From: Tubulanus polymorphus
Lineage: Eukaryota > Nemertea > Palaeonemertea > Tubulaniformes > Tubulanidae
Length of the DNA stretch: 64,000 nt
Assembly (NCBI RefSeq): GCF_964204645.1
Contig: NC_134028.1
Location: 1,922,001-1,986,000, forward strand
Reading direction: 5' to 3'
The position numbers and the translations under genes were made by a program. Shown here one piece after another: positions 11,516 through 23,397 of the stretch (positions are counted from its first letter, which is position 1; every line of letters starts with the position of its first letter). The notes below the pieces were generated by a model. That model saw only the letters and a list, made by a program, of their open reading frames with translations, had not been told where the DNA came from and did no database searches.

Positions 11516-13468
11516 CTACTCTGAAAATGGGTTAAACATCCCCGAAAGATCACTGACAAATTCTGATTGCCCCGATTGGTCTAACATACGTAGTACATCA
11601 CTGAACTCTTCTTGCTGTTGTGGATGTGCCTGTTGCTGTTGTTGTGCCGAGGACGCTGAGCTATTACCAGTTTGATTGTTGGGCGACTGATTCCGCGATG
11701 TGGAAGGATTTGATGATTCGCTCCTTCCTTGCCACTGAGGCCAAATCGATGGATTACTGGTTTGTTGAGTATAAACTGCGGATGCTGCTCGTTGCTGCGC
11801 CCCGAGCTGTGTGTAAGTCGGACCAGCTGCTGGTGATCGTGATGGACTTATTTGATTGTAGTTCGTCGTGGTTGAACTTTCATATTCCGAAGCAGTTTGT
11901 TGTTGATACGGTCTCGGCGGTGACCACGTTGCCGATGGGCTGTGACTTCTAGAGATAATAGATCCGATAGCATTGGTTGAAGCTGAAGCAGGCGCTGAAA
12001 CTGCATTTGTCGAAACTGTAGTATATTTAGCAGGAGACTGGCTAAATGTTGGATAAATATCCTGTTGGCCTTGAACATTTCGCATGTAGGATGCCCTATT
12101 AAAACAGGCTTCAGATCCGCCAGCACCACTCAGACTATGAACTCTTCCGGAATACTCATGGCTGTTATTTCCTTCAACAGGTTGTTGACCCGACTTCGCG
12201 GAGAAGTTTGTACAAACAGTATATTCGATGTCTTCAGTGTACGGATTCAGGAAAGCAAAACTGTTAGTTCTCAGCCATATCCATTCGCGGTTCTTAGCTC
12301 TAAAGCGATACTGAACTGACATCACTTGTCCCTTCAACTTTAAGACCTGATCGAAACTGTCTTTCATATGCGTTTGATCATCAGGGTGGTAGAAATCAAA
12401 CGCCGATTTTCCGAGAAGCTCCTGGGGCTGATATCCGAGAAGTTGAGTGACCCTCTGATCGACGAATGAAAATTTGCTGTCGATGCTATGTCGTGTGATG
12501 AATTCCGATTGGCTCGTAGCTCCGGATAAATCTGATACGTTAGGGGTGCTGGTGACTTGTAATCTTCCGATGCCAACGAGGCAACAGTGAGTTGAATGAT
12601 CATCATTGTCCCTTTGTTCCAGGCTTACGGTCGGAGGCCAGTTTTTAATATATCCAGTAACATGAACGACGGCATACTGCTGCCCATCATTCGAAGAACC
12701 CAGAGTATTACGACTACGAATTCTTACAGAATGATTCGCAGTCATCGGGTCAATAGGTGTATTACCTAACTTCATGCGGCAAATGAATCCTCTACGACTT
12801 CCCATGCATAATCTCATCGAAGATTGATGACCTTCTTTTTTCACCGTGCCCGTTTTGAGATCGAGAATACGACCGGTGTTTTGAGATTCGGTAGTAGACA
12901 GCTGTTCTCTTATCTTTTCAACGTCGTCCGGATGAACCAAGTCGAATAACGGCTGACTGAACCAATCGTTCTGCGTCTGGTAAAGAACCGGGGTTACCGA
13001 GTCGGACACGTAAATTATGCGACCGGAATCGCATTGAACGACGAACAGAAATCCATCAGCCGACTCGAGTATCAAGTGCTTTAATTCTTGATCGGTCAAG
13101 AAAGACGGTTTATAAGATCCGTCAGTCCCGGTATTACCAGTGCCTCTTAAGCTTTTCATATGAGAAACAGCCATACGCAAAATTGTAAGTTTATCCGGTT
13201 TCCTTGCCAGTGTACTGCATGTAGGAACCATGTCACATAATTCATTTATGTAAACTGTCATTTTATTTCGACGTCTTCGCTCTATCTCGCAATGACTTTC
13301 TCGTGCAAATCTTTCCTTATCGGTTTCAGGGTCTCCGGGATAAATGTCTTGTGTGTCCTCGTCATCGGAATCACGACCAGGACAAGATCTCTTACGTTTC
13401 AGGTTCTTATTTCCATCATTATTGTTTCCGCGGCCTGCTGAGCCACTTGAATTAACCGAGGAAGCCAT
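11516..13468 (-). CDS. ARNT: ARNT, aryl hydrocarbon receptor nuclear translocator (bHLH-PAS), intronless
   Basis: One uninterrupted frame of 650 codons. The ATG at 13468 is the first in frame, with a TGA upstream. Order: acidic/basic N-terminus with NKNLKRKRS (possible nuclear signal, ~res 20-28); bHLH ~52-108 with [25 protein letters not shown] and [18 protein letters not shown], nearly identical to vertebrate ARNT; PAS-A from ~124 ([17 protein letters not shown]); PAS-B ~315-435 ([42 protein letters not shown]); Ser/Gln-rich tail ending [10 protein letters not shown]...MFNPFSE, like the ARNT terminus. ARNT is the common dimer partner of AhR, HIF-alpha and other class I bHLH-PAS factors. It is transcribed away from CCHCR1. 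The lack of coding introns is unusual here. Confidence 0.97.
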   Translation of the reverse strand: MASSVNSSGSAGRGNNNDGNKNLKRKRSCPGRDSDDEDTQDIYPGDPETDKERFARESHCEIERRRRNKMTVYINELCDMVPTCSTLARKPDKLTILRMAVSHMKSLRGTGNTGTDGSYKPSFLTDQELKHLILESADGFLFVVQCDSGRIIYVSDSVTPVLYQTQNDWFSQPLFDLVHPDDVEKIREQLSTTESQNTGRILDLKTGTVKKEGHQSSMRLCMGSRRGFICRMKLGNTPIDPMTANHSVRIRSRNTLGSSNDGQQYAVVHVTGYIKNWPPTVSLEQRDNDDHSTHCCLVGIGRLQVTSTPNVSDLSGATSQSEFITRHSIDSKFSFVDQRVTQLLGYQPQELLGKSAFDFYHPDDQTHMKDSFDQVLKLKGQVMSVQYRFRAKNREWIWLRTNSFAFLNPYTEDIEYTVCTNFSAKSGQQPVEGNNSHEYSGRVHSLSGAGGSEACFNRASYMRNVQGQQDIYPTFSQSPAKYTTVSTNAVSAPASASTNAIGSIISRSHSPSATWSPPRPYQQQTASEYESSTTTNYNQISPSRSPAAGPTYTQLGAQQRAASAVYTQQTSNPSIWPQWQGRSESSNPSTSRNQSPNNQTGNSSASSAQQQQQAHPQQQEEFSDVLRMLDQSGQSEFVSDLSGMFNPFSE

Positions 13469-13726
13469 CGCGCGAGATGAGCAAATCAATAGCTTTAAGA
13501 ATCAGCTAATGTGTACTTAATTATTATCACAAACTCAACAATATCCTGGCCGTAGTCCTGTATTGTAGGACTAGTCCGAATATGTCGGAATAGCGACGAT
13601 TCGATCTATTTTCGAACTGTCAATTTCTCAGTGCAAAACCAATGGATGCTGGATGTTCACTCGGAAGTCTCATTGGTATATTACGCATGCGCAGTCAGTG
13701 GCATCCTCGCTTGCCAGGAAAAACGA

Positions 13727-13781
13727 GACTGGTTGCCGATGCGTAAATGTAGGTGGCGCAGATTTTGACAGGCAACCAGTC
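13727..13781. promoter_or_regulatory. 55-bp hairpin unit with AGGTGGCGCAG core, ARNT/CCHCR1 promoter copy
   Basis: An 11-bp perfect inverted repeat, GACTGGTTGCC (13727-13737) and GGCAACCAGTC (13771-13781), encloses AATGTAGGTGGCGCAGA. A second copy with the same arms and core occurs at 59040-59095, between PAPSS and TOMM22. It lies between two divergent start codons (ARNT 13468, CCHCR1 14059). AGGTGGCGC resembles the core I recall for insect CTCF sites; that is only a resemblance. A small transposon is the other explanation. Confidence 0.55.
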
Positions 13782-14058
13782 TAGTCGAATTGACCCAAAT
13801 ATTCTGGTGACATTCACCAAAAAGTTGGCTCGAATTTTGAGTTTTATGTCTTAGAAGGCAACAAAAATGTGAGTAAAACCGATGCTTCTTTTTCTTTGTA
13901 CCCAATTAATTAAAAGGACAAACTGCAACAAACAGTGCAAGTCCGTCCCATTTCTTAATTCATTCTTCCATTTATTTGCTGGAACAATTTTTTTTACTTT
14001 CACTTTCAGCGAATATTTCTTTCAGCAGATTGAAATATTTCATCGAGAAAAGCTCACC

Positions 14059-17000
14059 ATGTCGTCTAACGATGAACTCGATGAGAAACCGATGTTGATT
14101 CCGCCATCAGTTTTCGAGGAATTGACGAAAGCGACGCCACCTACTGGAAGAAAATCGAATAACAACAACGCCGCGAAACACGGGGGTGAATCGTGGAAGA
14201 CAATTCAATCGATGACCGATGAGTTGGTCGCCCTTAAACTCGAAAATCAAAAACTAAAAGATCAAACTCTGAAGTTATCAATGCCAGCCGCTAATGAGGT
14301 TAGTGATGATCGGCCTTGTCGGATTTTAATTTGTAAATATTATTCTCATTTTGTCCTCGTTTCCGTTTATTAGGAATTCAAAGCTCGAATAAACGTTCAC
14401 CACGAAAACGCTGCGAATCCTCCTGCGGCAGTCGATGTTAGATCACCGTGGGAATACCACCACCTCAACGAGATCATCAGTCGTCAGGCGACAGAAATCG
14501 CGGAACTACGGTTAAACCTCGATCAGGTGATCGCACTACGCGCCTCGCTAGTTTTACACTGCTTAAACTAACATGATTTTTTTTACCGTGAAAAAATATG
14601 AAATGAGTACATGGTCCCTATGACTGCTTGATTCCTTAAAAACTCCTAATTAATGGAAAATGCTTTTAAAGGTGTTTGAAATTCCTTTAATTTGATAAAA
14701 GAGTTCGCCCCCTATACATGCATACCAATATCACCACTGCCCTTTTTCAGGTAAATCGTGAATATCATAGAAACACTGAGCAGATGGAATCAGAAGTTGT
14801 TGAAATGCAGAGAAAAGTTCAAATTCTCGAACACGAAGCTGAATTGAGTAAACAAAAATGGTCGCTTGAGGTAAATACCAGAAAAATTAGAATTCAAACA
14901 ATCTTTGGTGAGAATTATCTGACGGCATTTATAGCCACATTTCACTGACATTTTTCATTCCATGCACTCATATTATTTTTTACACACTCGTCATTTAAAG
15001 ATTGAATCTGTACAAAATGCGGTCGCGTCGGAGAAAACTGGACTCGCTTCGACGATCTCGCGATTAGAACTCGAACTAGAAAACAAGGAGAAAATGTTCA
15101 AAAACGCCGAAACAAAACAACAATTCGAGATGAAACGTTTAGAAGAGGAAACATCGAGAACTGTTCAGAAACTGATGGCTGATATTGAGTAAGTTTCACC
15201 CCTATGAGTAGCTTGAGGTTGGCAGGATGGCATTTACCTGGAAATTAGGGAAAAGTGAGAGAAGTCAGGGAAATTTGTGGAGATAGTTATACCGCGTATA
15301 TCATCAAACAGTTTCTGTCTATGTCTTAAGTATTTGACAATTAACTGATTGGATTCTTAGCAGATTAAATCAGGGAAAACAAAGTACATTTTAGGGAGAA
15401 GTCAGTTAAAAAAATCATCTAAAAGCGGACACCCTAGTTGCTTGTCTTATCCCAACCCTCCTACTGGTCGGTAATATTAGCTGTTTCTATACTCAAAGGT
15501 CAAAGAATATAGAGTCGAAAGATTTACAGTGTCAGCTCGACCAGTTGAAAACATATCTCGGAAATTACATCGATCAAAACTCAGTTTGTGATTCGTGGAC
15601 GAAGGACAAACAAAAACTGGAAAGTACGATCAAGGAGCTCGAGTCGACGAAACAATGTTTGGAGAAAGCTAACGAATTATTGAAAATCCGTCTTTCGGCT
15701 CTCACTAATATTCTTACCATTCAAGAAAACGAACTATCAAAGGTTTGTTGGAAGATTTCTCGTGTTGACGGGGATGAGATATCTTGTGATATTTTAGATT
15801 TTTCATGTTATCTCCTTATAGTCACAGTTGGATCATGCAGATAAAAGCGGTGGTATGTGTTTACTCACCAGGTGGCGTGAGAAAGTGTTTGAATTGATGG
15901 TTCAACTGAAGTCATTCGACATCAGTTCAAAACATGACTCCAACAATATCAACCGGAAGGTAAATCTAATAACCGTATAGCCAAATATAAAAAATCATCA
16001 TCATCAGAATGAAGATTATTATTTTTAAACATAGATTTATTTATAAACAAATGGTTTGTTGTTCTTATTGTAGTTGAGCGTGTTGGAGTCGAGTTTATCA
16101 GCGGCTAAAAATGAGAACAATCGTTTGCAACATTGCCTTCAGGATAAACAAGCAGAAGTTGACATCGAAAAAAATAATGTCAAGGTTAGTTTGACAGGTA
16201 TATAGGGTATCATGATATGTCTGCGATGAAGATTGGTTTAAAGCTGGAAACTAGCGCGAACTAGTGCTATGACTGAAATTTTACCCGTGACTCTGAATAA
16301 GTGAGATTTAGTGGTTTAACCATTTGTCTGCATATTTTCTATTTTCACAGTGTATTGAGATTGAGTTAACCAGGGCTCAGCAGATCGCTTTAACTTTGGA
16401 CGATCAAATAAAAGAAGACAAAACAAACATCAAACAATTACATCAGTTTATCGAGCAGTAAGAGAATGTAGTAAATTTCTGGTAATGCGATGATAAAGAT
16501 TTCTATCAAGTTTTGCAAATCTTTTTATCCGTAGCATCGTAGAAGACTTCCACTCGGTAAACGAAAAATTGTGCGAATCCGAAGAGAAATTGATTTCGTA
16601 CGATAAACGTTTGAGATTTGCGGTGAAACGCGTTGCTATGTTACGAGGCCAAATGTTGCGAAGAGATGCATTAGAACGATTGAAAGCTAAAGATGAAACA
16701 CAGTCGCACAAGGATGCAGAACATTCACGGAATTCATCAAGCCAGTAAGATATTAACCAGTTCCTCTGTAGACTTCTATTTTTTTAAGGGATCATTCATT
16801 TATTACATACACATAAAGTTTGAATTTTTCAAATTCGGGTTTGAATTTCATATACATTAAGCATTACAGTACGCAACTGCGCTGACCCCCCCCCTAATGC
16901 GTACATAATAAATTGATGATCCCTAACTGGTTTTAATTGAAACGACCGAAATTTTGTCTGTTGCTGTAGGTTCTGCGTAGATACAGCTACCGAACTTGAA

Positions 17001-18420
17001 CGAGTGACTGAAGAACGCGATAGACTGACTGATCAGATCACCAGTGACTCTAGATTACTTCAATCAAAGATACAAGAAGCTCATGATACATGTACGCGAA
17101 CTACTTGATCATTTGCATTTGAAAAATTTCGTGTAACTTAAGATTTATCACTGTGTTATTATTTGAAGAGAATGGTATCCAATGTTGAAATGAAGTTCTT
17201 TTCTCATGTTCTTATGAATTTCTATTTTCAGATGCGAATAAATTGACTGAACTGGAATCCGATACCAGCCGTTTACAAATCCAACTTGATGCAAAAATTC
17301 AGGTAGATTTCACAAAATAATCAATTGCTGCATTTGCGATGAATCGAAATTAAATCAAATTAAATCAATTGTTATATGTTTTTTTGTTGTAGGAGTGTGA
17401 GCGTCTGAATTCATTAGTGGTTGAGAAAGTCGGCGAAATCGCAGCGACTCAACAACTCGTCGAAACATTGCGCAAAGAATCTCAACTACAACAACAAAAT
17501 TTTGATAAAGGTCGGCTATTAAGTGTGAAATTTGAATCAGTGAGAGTTACTGGCAGCGTTTGAAGCATTGCGAAACTGACATTTCTCTCTTAATCTCATT
17601 TTCTAGTGATCGAAGATGTGGAAAAGAATAAGGAGACCGAAATGACAGAAAAACTCAGCGAAATGGAGAAAAATTTGAATGAATTACGTAGAGAACATGC
17701 TAAAGCTGGTGTGTTTACTTAGTAACACGTGGTCTAGTGAATTCAAATATTAGATTTTACGACTGTTTACAAAATAGTGCTAACGTCCATTTGTTTAATC
17801 GTAGTTGTGTCGATGCGTCAGATGGAGAGACAGTTAACCAGAGAAAAAGAACGAGCCACGGAACACGAACGCGCAGTTGAACTGAGACATCAACGAGAAC
17901 TAAACAAAACTAATACACAACTGAAATCTTTAGAAAAAGAGCGCAACCTGTTGATGGTTTGTTTTATTCTCTTACGTAAATAGTCAAACCCGTATATATA
18001 CTGCCTACATCGTGATTTTGGTGGTATAAAGAGTATGGTGGTTAAAGTGGTTGGTTTTGACTAGTTGTAAGATAAAATACTGATATTCTATTCTCCGAAA
18101 AAATTTGTTTTATCAAGAGGTGATGTATGAGGGTTTGACTGTCAATCAAAAGCACAATGATTCCAGAATTTATTTTGAAATTGTTAATTCCTTTCAATGC
18201 ACAGGCTACTTTAAGACAAGAAGGGCTTTTGAGTAAAGCCAGACGAGCTCCTGCAGTTGGTACAACATCGGCTACAACTGTTGCGGAGACAACGAAAGAT
18301 GATCAACCGCAAGAAGAGCAGCGGATTGATTTGAATACCAGTAAAGATGAGGACGAAGGAAAGCCTTCTGTGCATGATCTGCTGGAAGATCTTAAAACTC
18401 TGACTGAAGATGATCCTTAA
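14059..18420 (+). CDS. CCHCR1: CCHCR1, coiled-coil alpha-helical rod protein
   Basis: Fifteen coding exons: 14059-14298, 14374-14526, 14751-14870, 15001-15188, 15499-15742, 15822-15959, 16074-16184, 16351-16457, 16535-16744, 16970-17091, 17232-17302, 17393-17510, 17607-17708, 17805-17956 and 18205-18420. They join in frame to about 763 aa (human 782). Almost the whole protein is predicted coiled coil, with heptad-rich Glu/Lys/Leu sequence. The diagnostic segment is LLTRWREKVFELMVQLKSFD in exon 6, matching vertebrate LLRNWREKVFALMVQLKAQD. It is preceded by RLSALTNILTIQENEL (vertebrate RVQSMHHMLALQEEEL). CCHCR1 is known from centrosome and P-body work. The exon 6 start is ambiguous (15822 or 6 nt later). 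Introns carry small transposons. Confidence 0.9.
14612..14712. repeat. ~100-bp dispersed intron repeat, CCHCR1 copy
   Basis: Starts GGTCCCTATGACT and contains TTCCTTAAAAA, GGAAAATGC and TTTAAAGGTGTTTGAAA. The same order of words occurs at about 21833-21930 in an ADRM1 intron. Non-coding; class unknown. Confidence 0.6.
16788..16923. mobile_element. 136-bp TIR element in CCHCR1 intron, TAA target duplication
   Basis: Terminal inverted repeats begin GGGATCAT and extend about 18 bp (GGGATCATTCATTTATTA against GGGATCATCAATTTATTA), flanked by TAA on both sides. A 3-bp TAA/TTA duplication is typical of PIF/Harbinger-group elements; assignment on that basis is inference. The interior includes GCATTAAGCATTACAGTACGC, also present at about 38788-38808. 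Confidence 0.7.
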
Positions 18421-18560
18421 ATATCCACTTACTTCAAATTCCTGCATTTAATATTTATCTACTAGGCTGGCACCTGGAGTTTGAAGAGAAAAATTGAAAT
18501 ATTGTTATGTGCATTATATTGTATTGATTTGAGATAGGGCTGGTCCCTAATTCACCGTTT

Positions 18561-18566
18561 AATAAA
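18561..18566 (+). terminator. Poly(A) signal of CCHCR1
   Basis: AATAAA 140 bp after the CCHCR1 stop. The convergent METTL5 stop is about 230 bp further right, so the two transcripts end close together. Confidence 0.6.
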
Positions 18567-18791
18567 GAAACTATGAATGAAAAAGTGTCTCCTTTTCACT
18601 TTCTAGGCTCTTGGCAGCTCAAAAATGGATTGGAATTTGCTATTTTTGTACAGCTTGGATAATCTTCCAGCCTTCTAGAGGCATGAACCTTAATGATATC
18701 TGATGGATGTCCCCCGTCGCCCGAAACAACATTTTCAGCAAATCCTCGAAAATCAATGAAATAATCATGAGATTTTGAAACTTCATTATAC

Positions 18792-20027
<1,236 letters not shown>

Positions 20028-22503
20028 ATGGCGACTGGAGCATTATTCGGTGGTGCGACTGGGGCTCGTTCCCAAAGTCAAAATCTGGTTGAATTCAGGG
20101 CTGGTAAGATGTTTATGAGGGGTAAGATGGTTCATCCAGATAAGAGGAAGGGTATGGTTTATGTTTATCAGTCGGATGATTCGTTGATGCATTTCTGTTG
20201 GAAAGATCGAACCAGCGGAGTAGTCGAAGACGTAAGTTTTCAATTCAATTTCAATCAAATTTGCTGTGTCACTGCTATCTAAATATCAATCTTACAATCC
20301 AACCTAACCATAACACTATTCTTTAATTACACTTGCGCCCTACACACAGTTGACCTGCTAAACTTGAAAAATAATTTGTCCATATTTTGTATTTTTTTCT
20401 TTTTTAGGATTTGATAATTTTTCCCGATGATATCGAATACAAACACGTGACTCAATGCACTACCGGACGCGTATATATTCTGAAATTTAAGTCATCGAGC
20501 AGAAAATTCTTTTTCTGGATGCAGGTATGGCTGTTGAAATCTCGCTAATAAGAAGAAATTCTTGTGATTGAATTTCCATATAATGTTGGTTTTTTTAATG
20601 TTTCAGGAACCGAAAACAGACAAGGACGACGAATACAGACGTCAAGTTAACGACTTTCTGAACAATCCTCCAGCTCCGGGCTCCAACCGTGGCAGTTCTG
20701 GAGCGGGTGGTCTCGGCGGCAGTTTACCTCCGGAATTAGCCGGACTAGGTAAGAAGATGATTGTAGGACTTGAAGCTTTTCATTTACTCTTCCACATTTA
20801 CGTTTTTGGTCTCGCCGTTCTGTTGAAATAGATACATGTGCATCGCTGAATGTGGCTTTTGAGCAACATTGATGTGAATTGCTCAGTAGCACAAGTCGCA
20901 ACTTCTGCAAGTGGTTCTGATCAATAACAGTATGCACTAAAGAACGAGTTCTTGCGACTGTAGTGAACTGATATAAATCTCAGAGTTAACGAATAAAAAC
21001 CCAATGTACACATTATTGTATTTTTTGTTCCTCTGAAGATGAGGTTTAGTTTAAACCTCGAAACTGTGTGGAAATAAAATGTTTCTACAGATCTAACTGT
21101 GGTTTTTATTCATTAACAAGTTCTTCTATTGTGTAATCGATGTTAATCATGTGTTTGAATCTATTTACAGCTGGTGATGGAGACATCAATAATTTACTGA
21201 GTAACATGAATCAACAACAACTGATGCAACTTCTCAGTAAGAAATTCAAACTCGTTAATTTAACTGACCTTTCTTCGAGATCAAATAAAAATGTGTGTTG
21301 TATTATAGGTGGAATGGGAATGGGAGGCGCTGGAGGTGGTGCTGGTGGGTTAGGAGGTTTATCGTCGCTGATTAGCGGACGTCCTAGTAGCGCTCAATCT
21401 ACCGATTCGAATACTACGTAAGTTGTTGAATTCTCCGATAAACGATTCTTATGAAACGTGTTTGTTTGATTGATTGTATTTGTATAATTCTAGTCCATCG
21501 CGAGCTCAGTCGTCTCCTGGAGGTGCTCGTACGAACACGCTGAATGTGTCTGACTTATCGCGTCCGGCGACGACTGCCGCGACTCCGACCGCTGCATCCG
21601 GGACTGGTGCAACGTCGAGCAGTTCGAACTCGGCCACTCCGAGTCGACAACAGATTCAACTCAGCGACTTGCAGAATATTCTCTCTAACATGACTGGTAA
21701 TTATTATGACTGGTTGTGAGCCATAACAACCTATCAAAAGGCCCTGGCCATCTAAACTAAACGAAACATTATATTTTCGAGGCTAATACAGTCACAACAT
21801 TCTGAATTCACAGCTTTCCTGTATTTAACGGGTCCCTATGACTCATTGGTTCCTTAAAAAGCACCGTCAAAACGGAAAATGCATTTAAAGGTGTTTGAAA
21901 CTCCTTTGATTTGAATAAAATGCCCAAAACTCCTTTAAAACTCCTTCAATTTTGAGAAATAAGCAGTTGGAGAGAAATCAAGACTGAACTGTATTTGAAT
22001 TAAGTGGGTTTCATTGTACTGATATTTATTGCTATTTTCAGTGCCGTCAACGCCTTCTTCTGAACCGATCGATTTGTCGAAAGCTCTCGGTCATGAAACG
22101 TTGATTCCATTGCTGGCGAATCCCGAGGTTCAAGAACGTCTGATCCCCTTCTTACCCGAAGGCGAAACATTGCCGAAAACCGCAGAGGAACTGCGGGCTA
22201 CTGTCCTGTCACCACAGTTCCAACAAGTAAGTTCAATCGAGTCCCCAACTGTCTCGATATGAAGGTATCCCTGGATGGAGTCTGTTTAACAATTACTTAT
22301 CTATTATTACACAATAGGCTGTGACGACGTTCAGCTCTGCATTGGCATCCGGTCAACTGGGTCCATTGATCAGTAATTTTGGATTAGGTGATGAGGCAGC
22401 AGCTTGTGCTACGGCGGGAGACGTGGAAGGATTCGTCAAAGCCGTTCAAGAATACGAGGCTAAACAAAACAAAAACAGTGAAGAGAAAATGGATGATAAT
22501 TAA
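20028..22503 (+). CDS. ADRM1: ADRM1 / Rpn13, proteasomal ubiquitin receptor
   Basis: Eight exons: 20028-20231, 20408-20524, 20607-20748, 21171-21236, 21309-21417, 21494-21696, 22042-22226 and 22318-22503, giving 403 aa (human 407). The N-terminal Pru domain (~res 16-125) is clear: [69 protein letters not shown]. It binds ubiquitin and the Rpn2 tail. A Gly/Ser/Thr-rich linker follows (exons 3-6), then the C-terminal DEUBAD domain ([51 protein letters not shown]) that recruits and activates UCHL5. The acidic end is normal. Poly(A) signal AATAAA at 22772-22777. Confidence 0.96.
20985..21118. mobile_element. 134-bp inverted-repeat element in ADRM1 intron 3
   Basis: GTTAACGAATAAAAACC at the left (20985) is mirrored by GGTTTTTATTCATTAACA at the right (ending 21118). 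No coding capacity. Class not assigned. Confidence 0.5.
21833..21960. repeat. Dispersed intron repeat, ADRM1 intron 6 copy
   Basis: Contains GGTCCCTATGACT, TTCCTTAAAAA, GGAAAATGCATTTAAAGG and TGTTTGAAACTCCTTT, in the same order as the CCHCR1 intron copy at 14612-14712. The right end adds AACTCCTT subrepeats. Confidence 0.6.
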
Positions 22504-22765
22504 ATCTATTGTAAAGCTCTATTTAAAACAGGGCTCTGTAGTTTAGATCATTAATACCTGTTATCGTATGTTGAGACCAGATACAATATCTCAAATAGCT
22601 TTCATATGTAATTCAATGATGATTTTGTCTATCAGCTTTCTTAAGATTTCCCATATGCAGAGCTGCCTACTGTCCTGAAAGATTGTCCCTGATGTGTAAT
22701 TGATAGGTCTGCATTCATCTGTAATAATGGTGTCAACTAATATATGTTAACTGCAGTGGAAGTTA

Positions 22766-22996
22766 ATGAATAATAAATATTCAATGTTCAATTATATTTG
22801 TTTGCTCGTCTTGGTTATTTTCATTTCTTGTACAGCAGCACCCTGCAATGTTGTACGCTCTGAGAAACGCAAGGAGTATCCCTATTGGAAGTGGATGATT
22901 TGCCATCGTCATTTGACTGTATTCCTCGCATGCCGCAGTAAAGTAGCAAGGCTGTATTACATCTTAACCGGATCAGCAACGAGATCAATGAGTTAA
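22766..22996 (+). CDS. 76-codon open frame with signal-peptide-like start (doubtful)
   Basis: Begins MNNKYSMFNYICLLVLVIF with SCTAAP, which reads like a secretion signal with a small-residue cleavage site, then a basic mature part with three Cys. It starts on top of the ADRM1 poly(A) signal and lies in the ~600-bp convergent gap with ERCC6. A second frame in the same DNA (HLNRISNEINELKTKFDKK near 22955-23012) looks coiled-coil-like, so the stretch could instead be a decayed exon or pseudogene. No family match recognised. Confidence 0.15.
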   Translation: MNNKYSMFNYICLLVLVIFISCTAAPCNVVRSEKRKEYPYWKWMICHRHLTVFLACRSKVARLYYILTGSATRSMS

Positions 22997-23022
22997 AGAC
23001 GAAATTCGATAAAAAAATCACG

Positions 23023-23028
23023 TTTATT
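23023..23028 (-). terminator. Poly(A) signal of ERCC6
   Basis: AATAAA on the minus strand about 370 bp after the ERCC6 stop. With ADRM1 ending near 22795, the two convergent transcripts leave only about 200 bp between them. Confidence 0.5.
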
Positions 23029-23397
23029 GTAAAATGTTACAATTGAATGAGAAAAATCTGATATGAGCCAATGTTACACACAATTACATGCATTCTATTG
23101 TAGCCACAGGCATTAAGTACTAAACAAATATCATTTAATAACTTTAATCATTAATAAGACGTAGTCCGAGTCATAGTTCAATGAATTTCAATATACATAT
23201 AATCAAAATTGACTAGAAAATGATGGACTGAAATAACACACTATTTTTGCATCCGAGGTTAGTTACTGGTATGAGATTTTATAGTTGATTCTATTGATGA
23301 GAATTTTTCGTCCCAAAACGAACAATAACAGCCTGTTTTTCAGCCCATGTAAAATACCCTGAGATTCGTTTGGTTGTGGCAGTAGCCGACGAACTGA

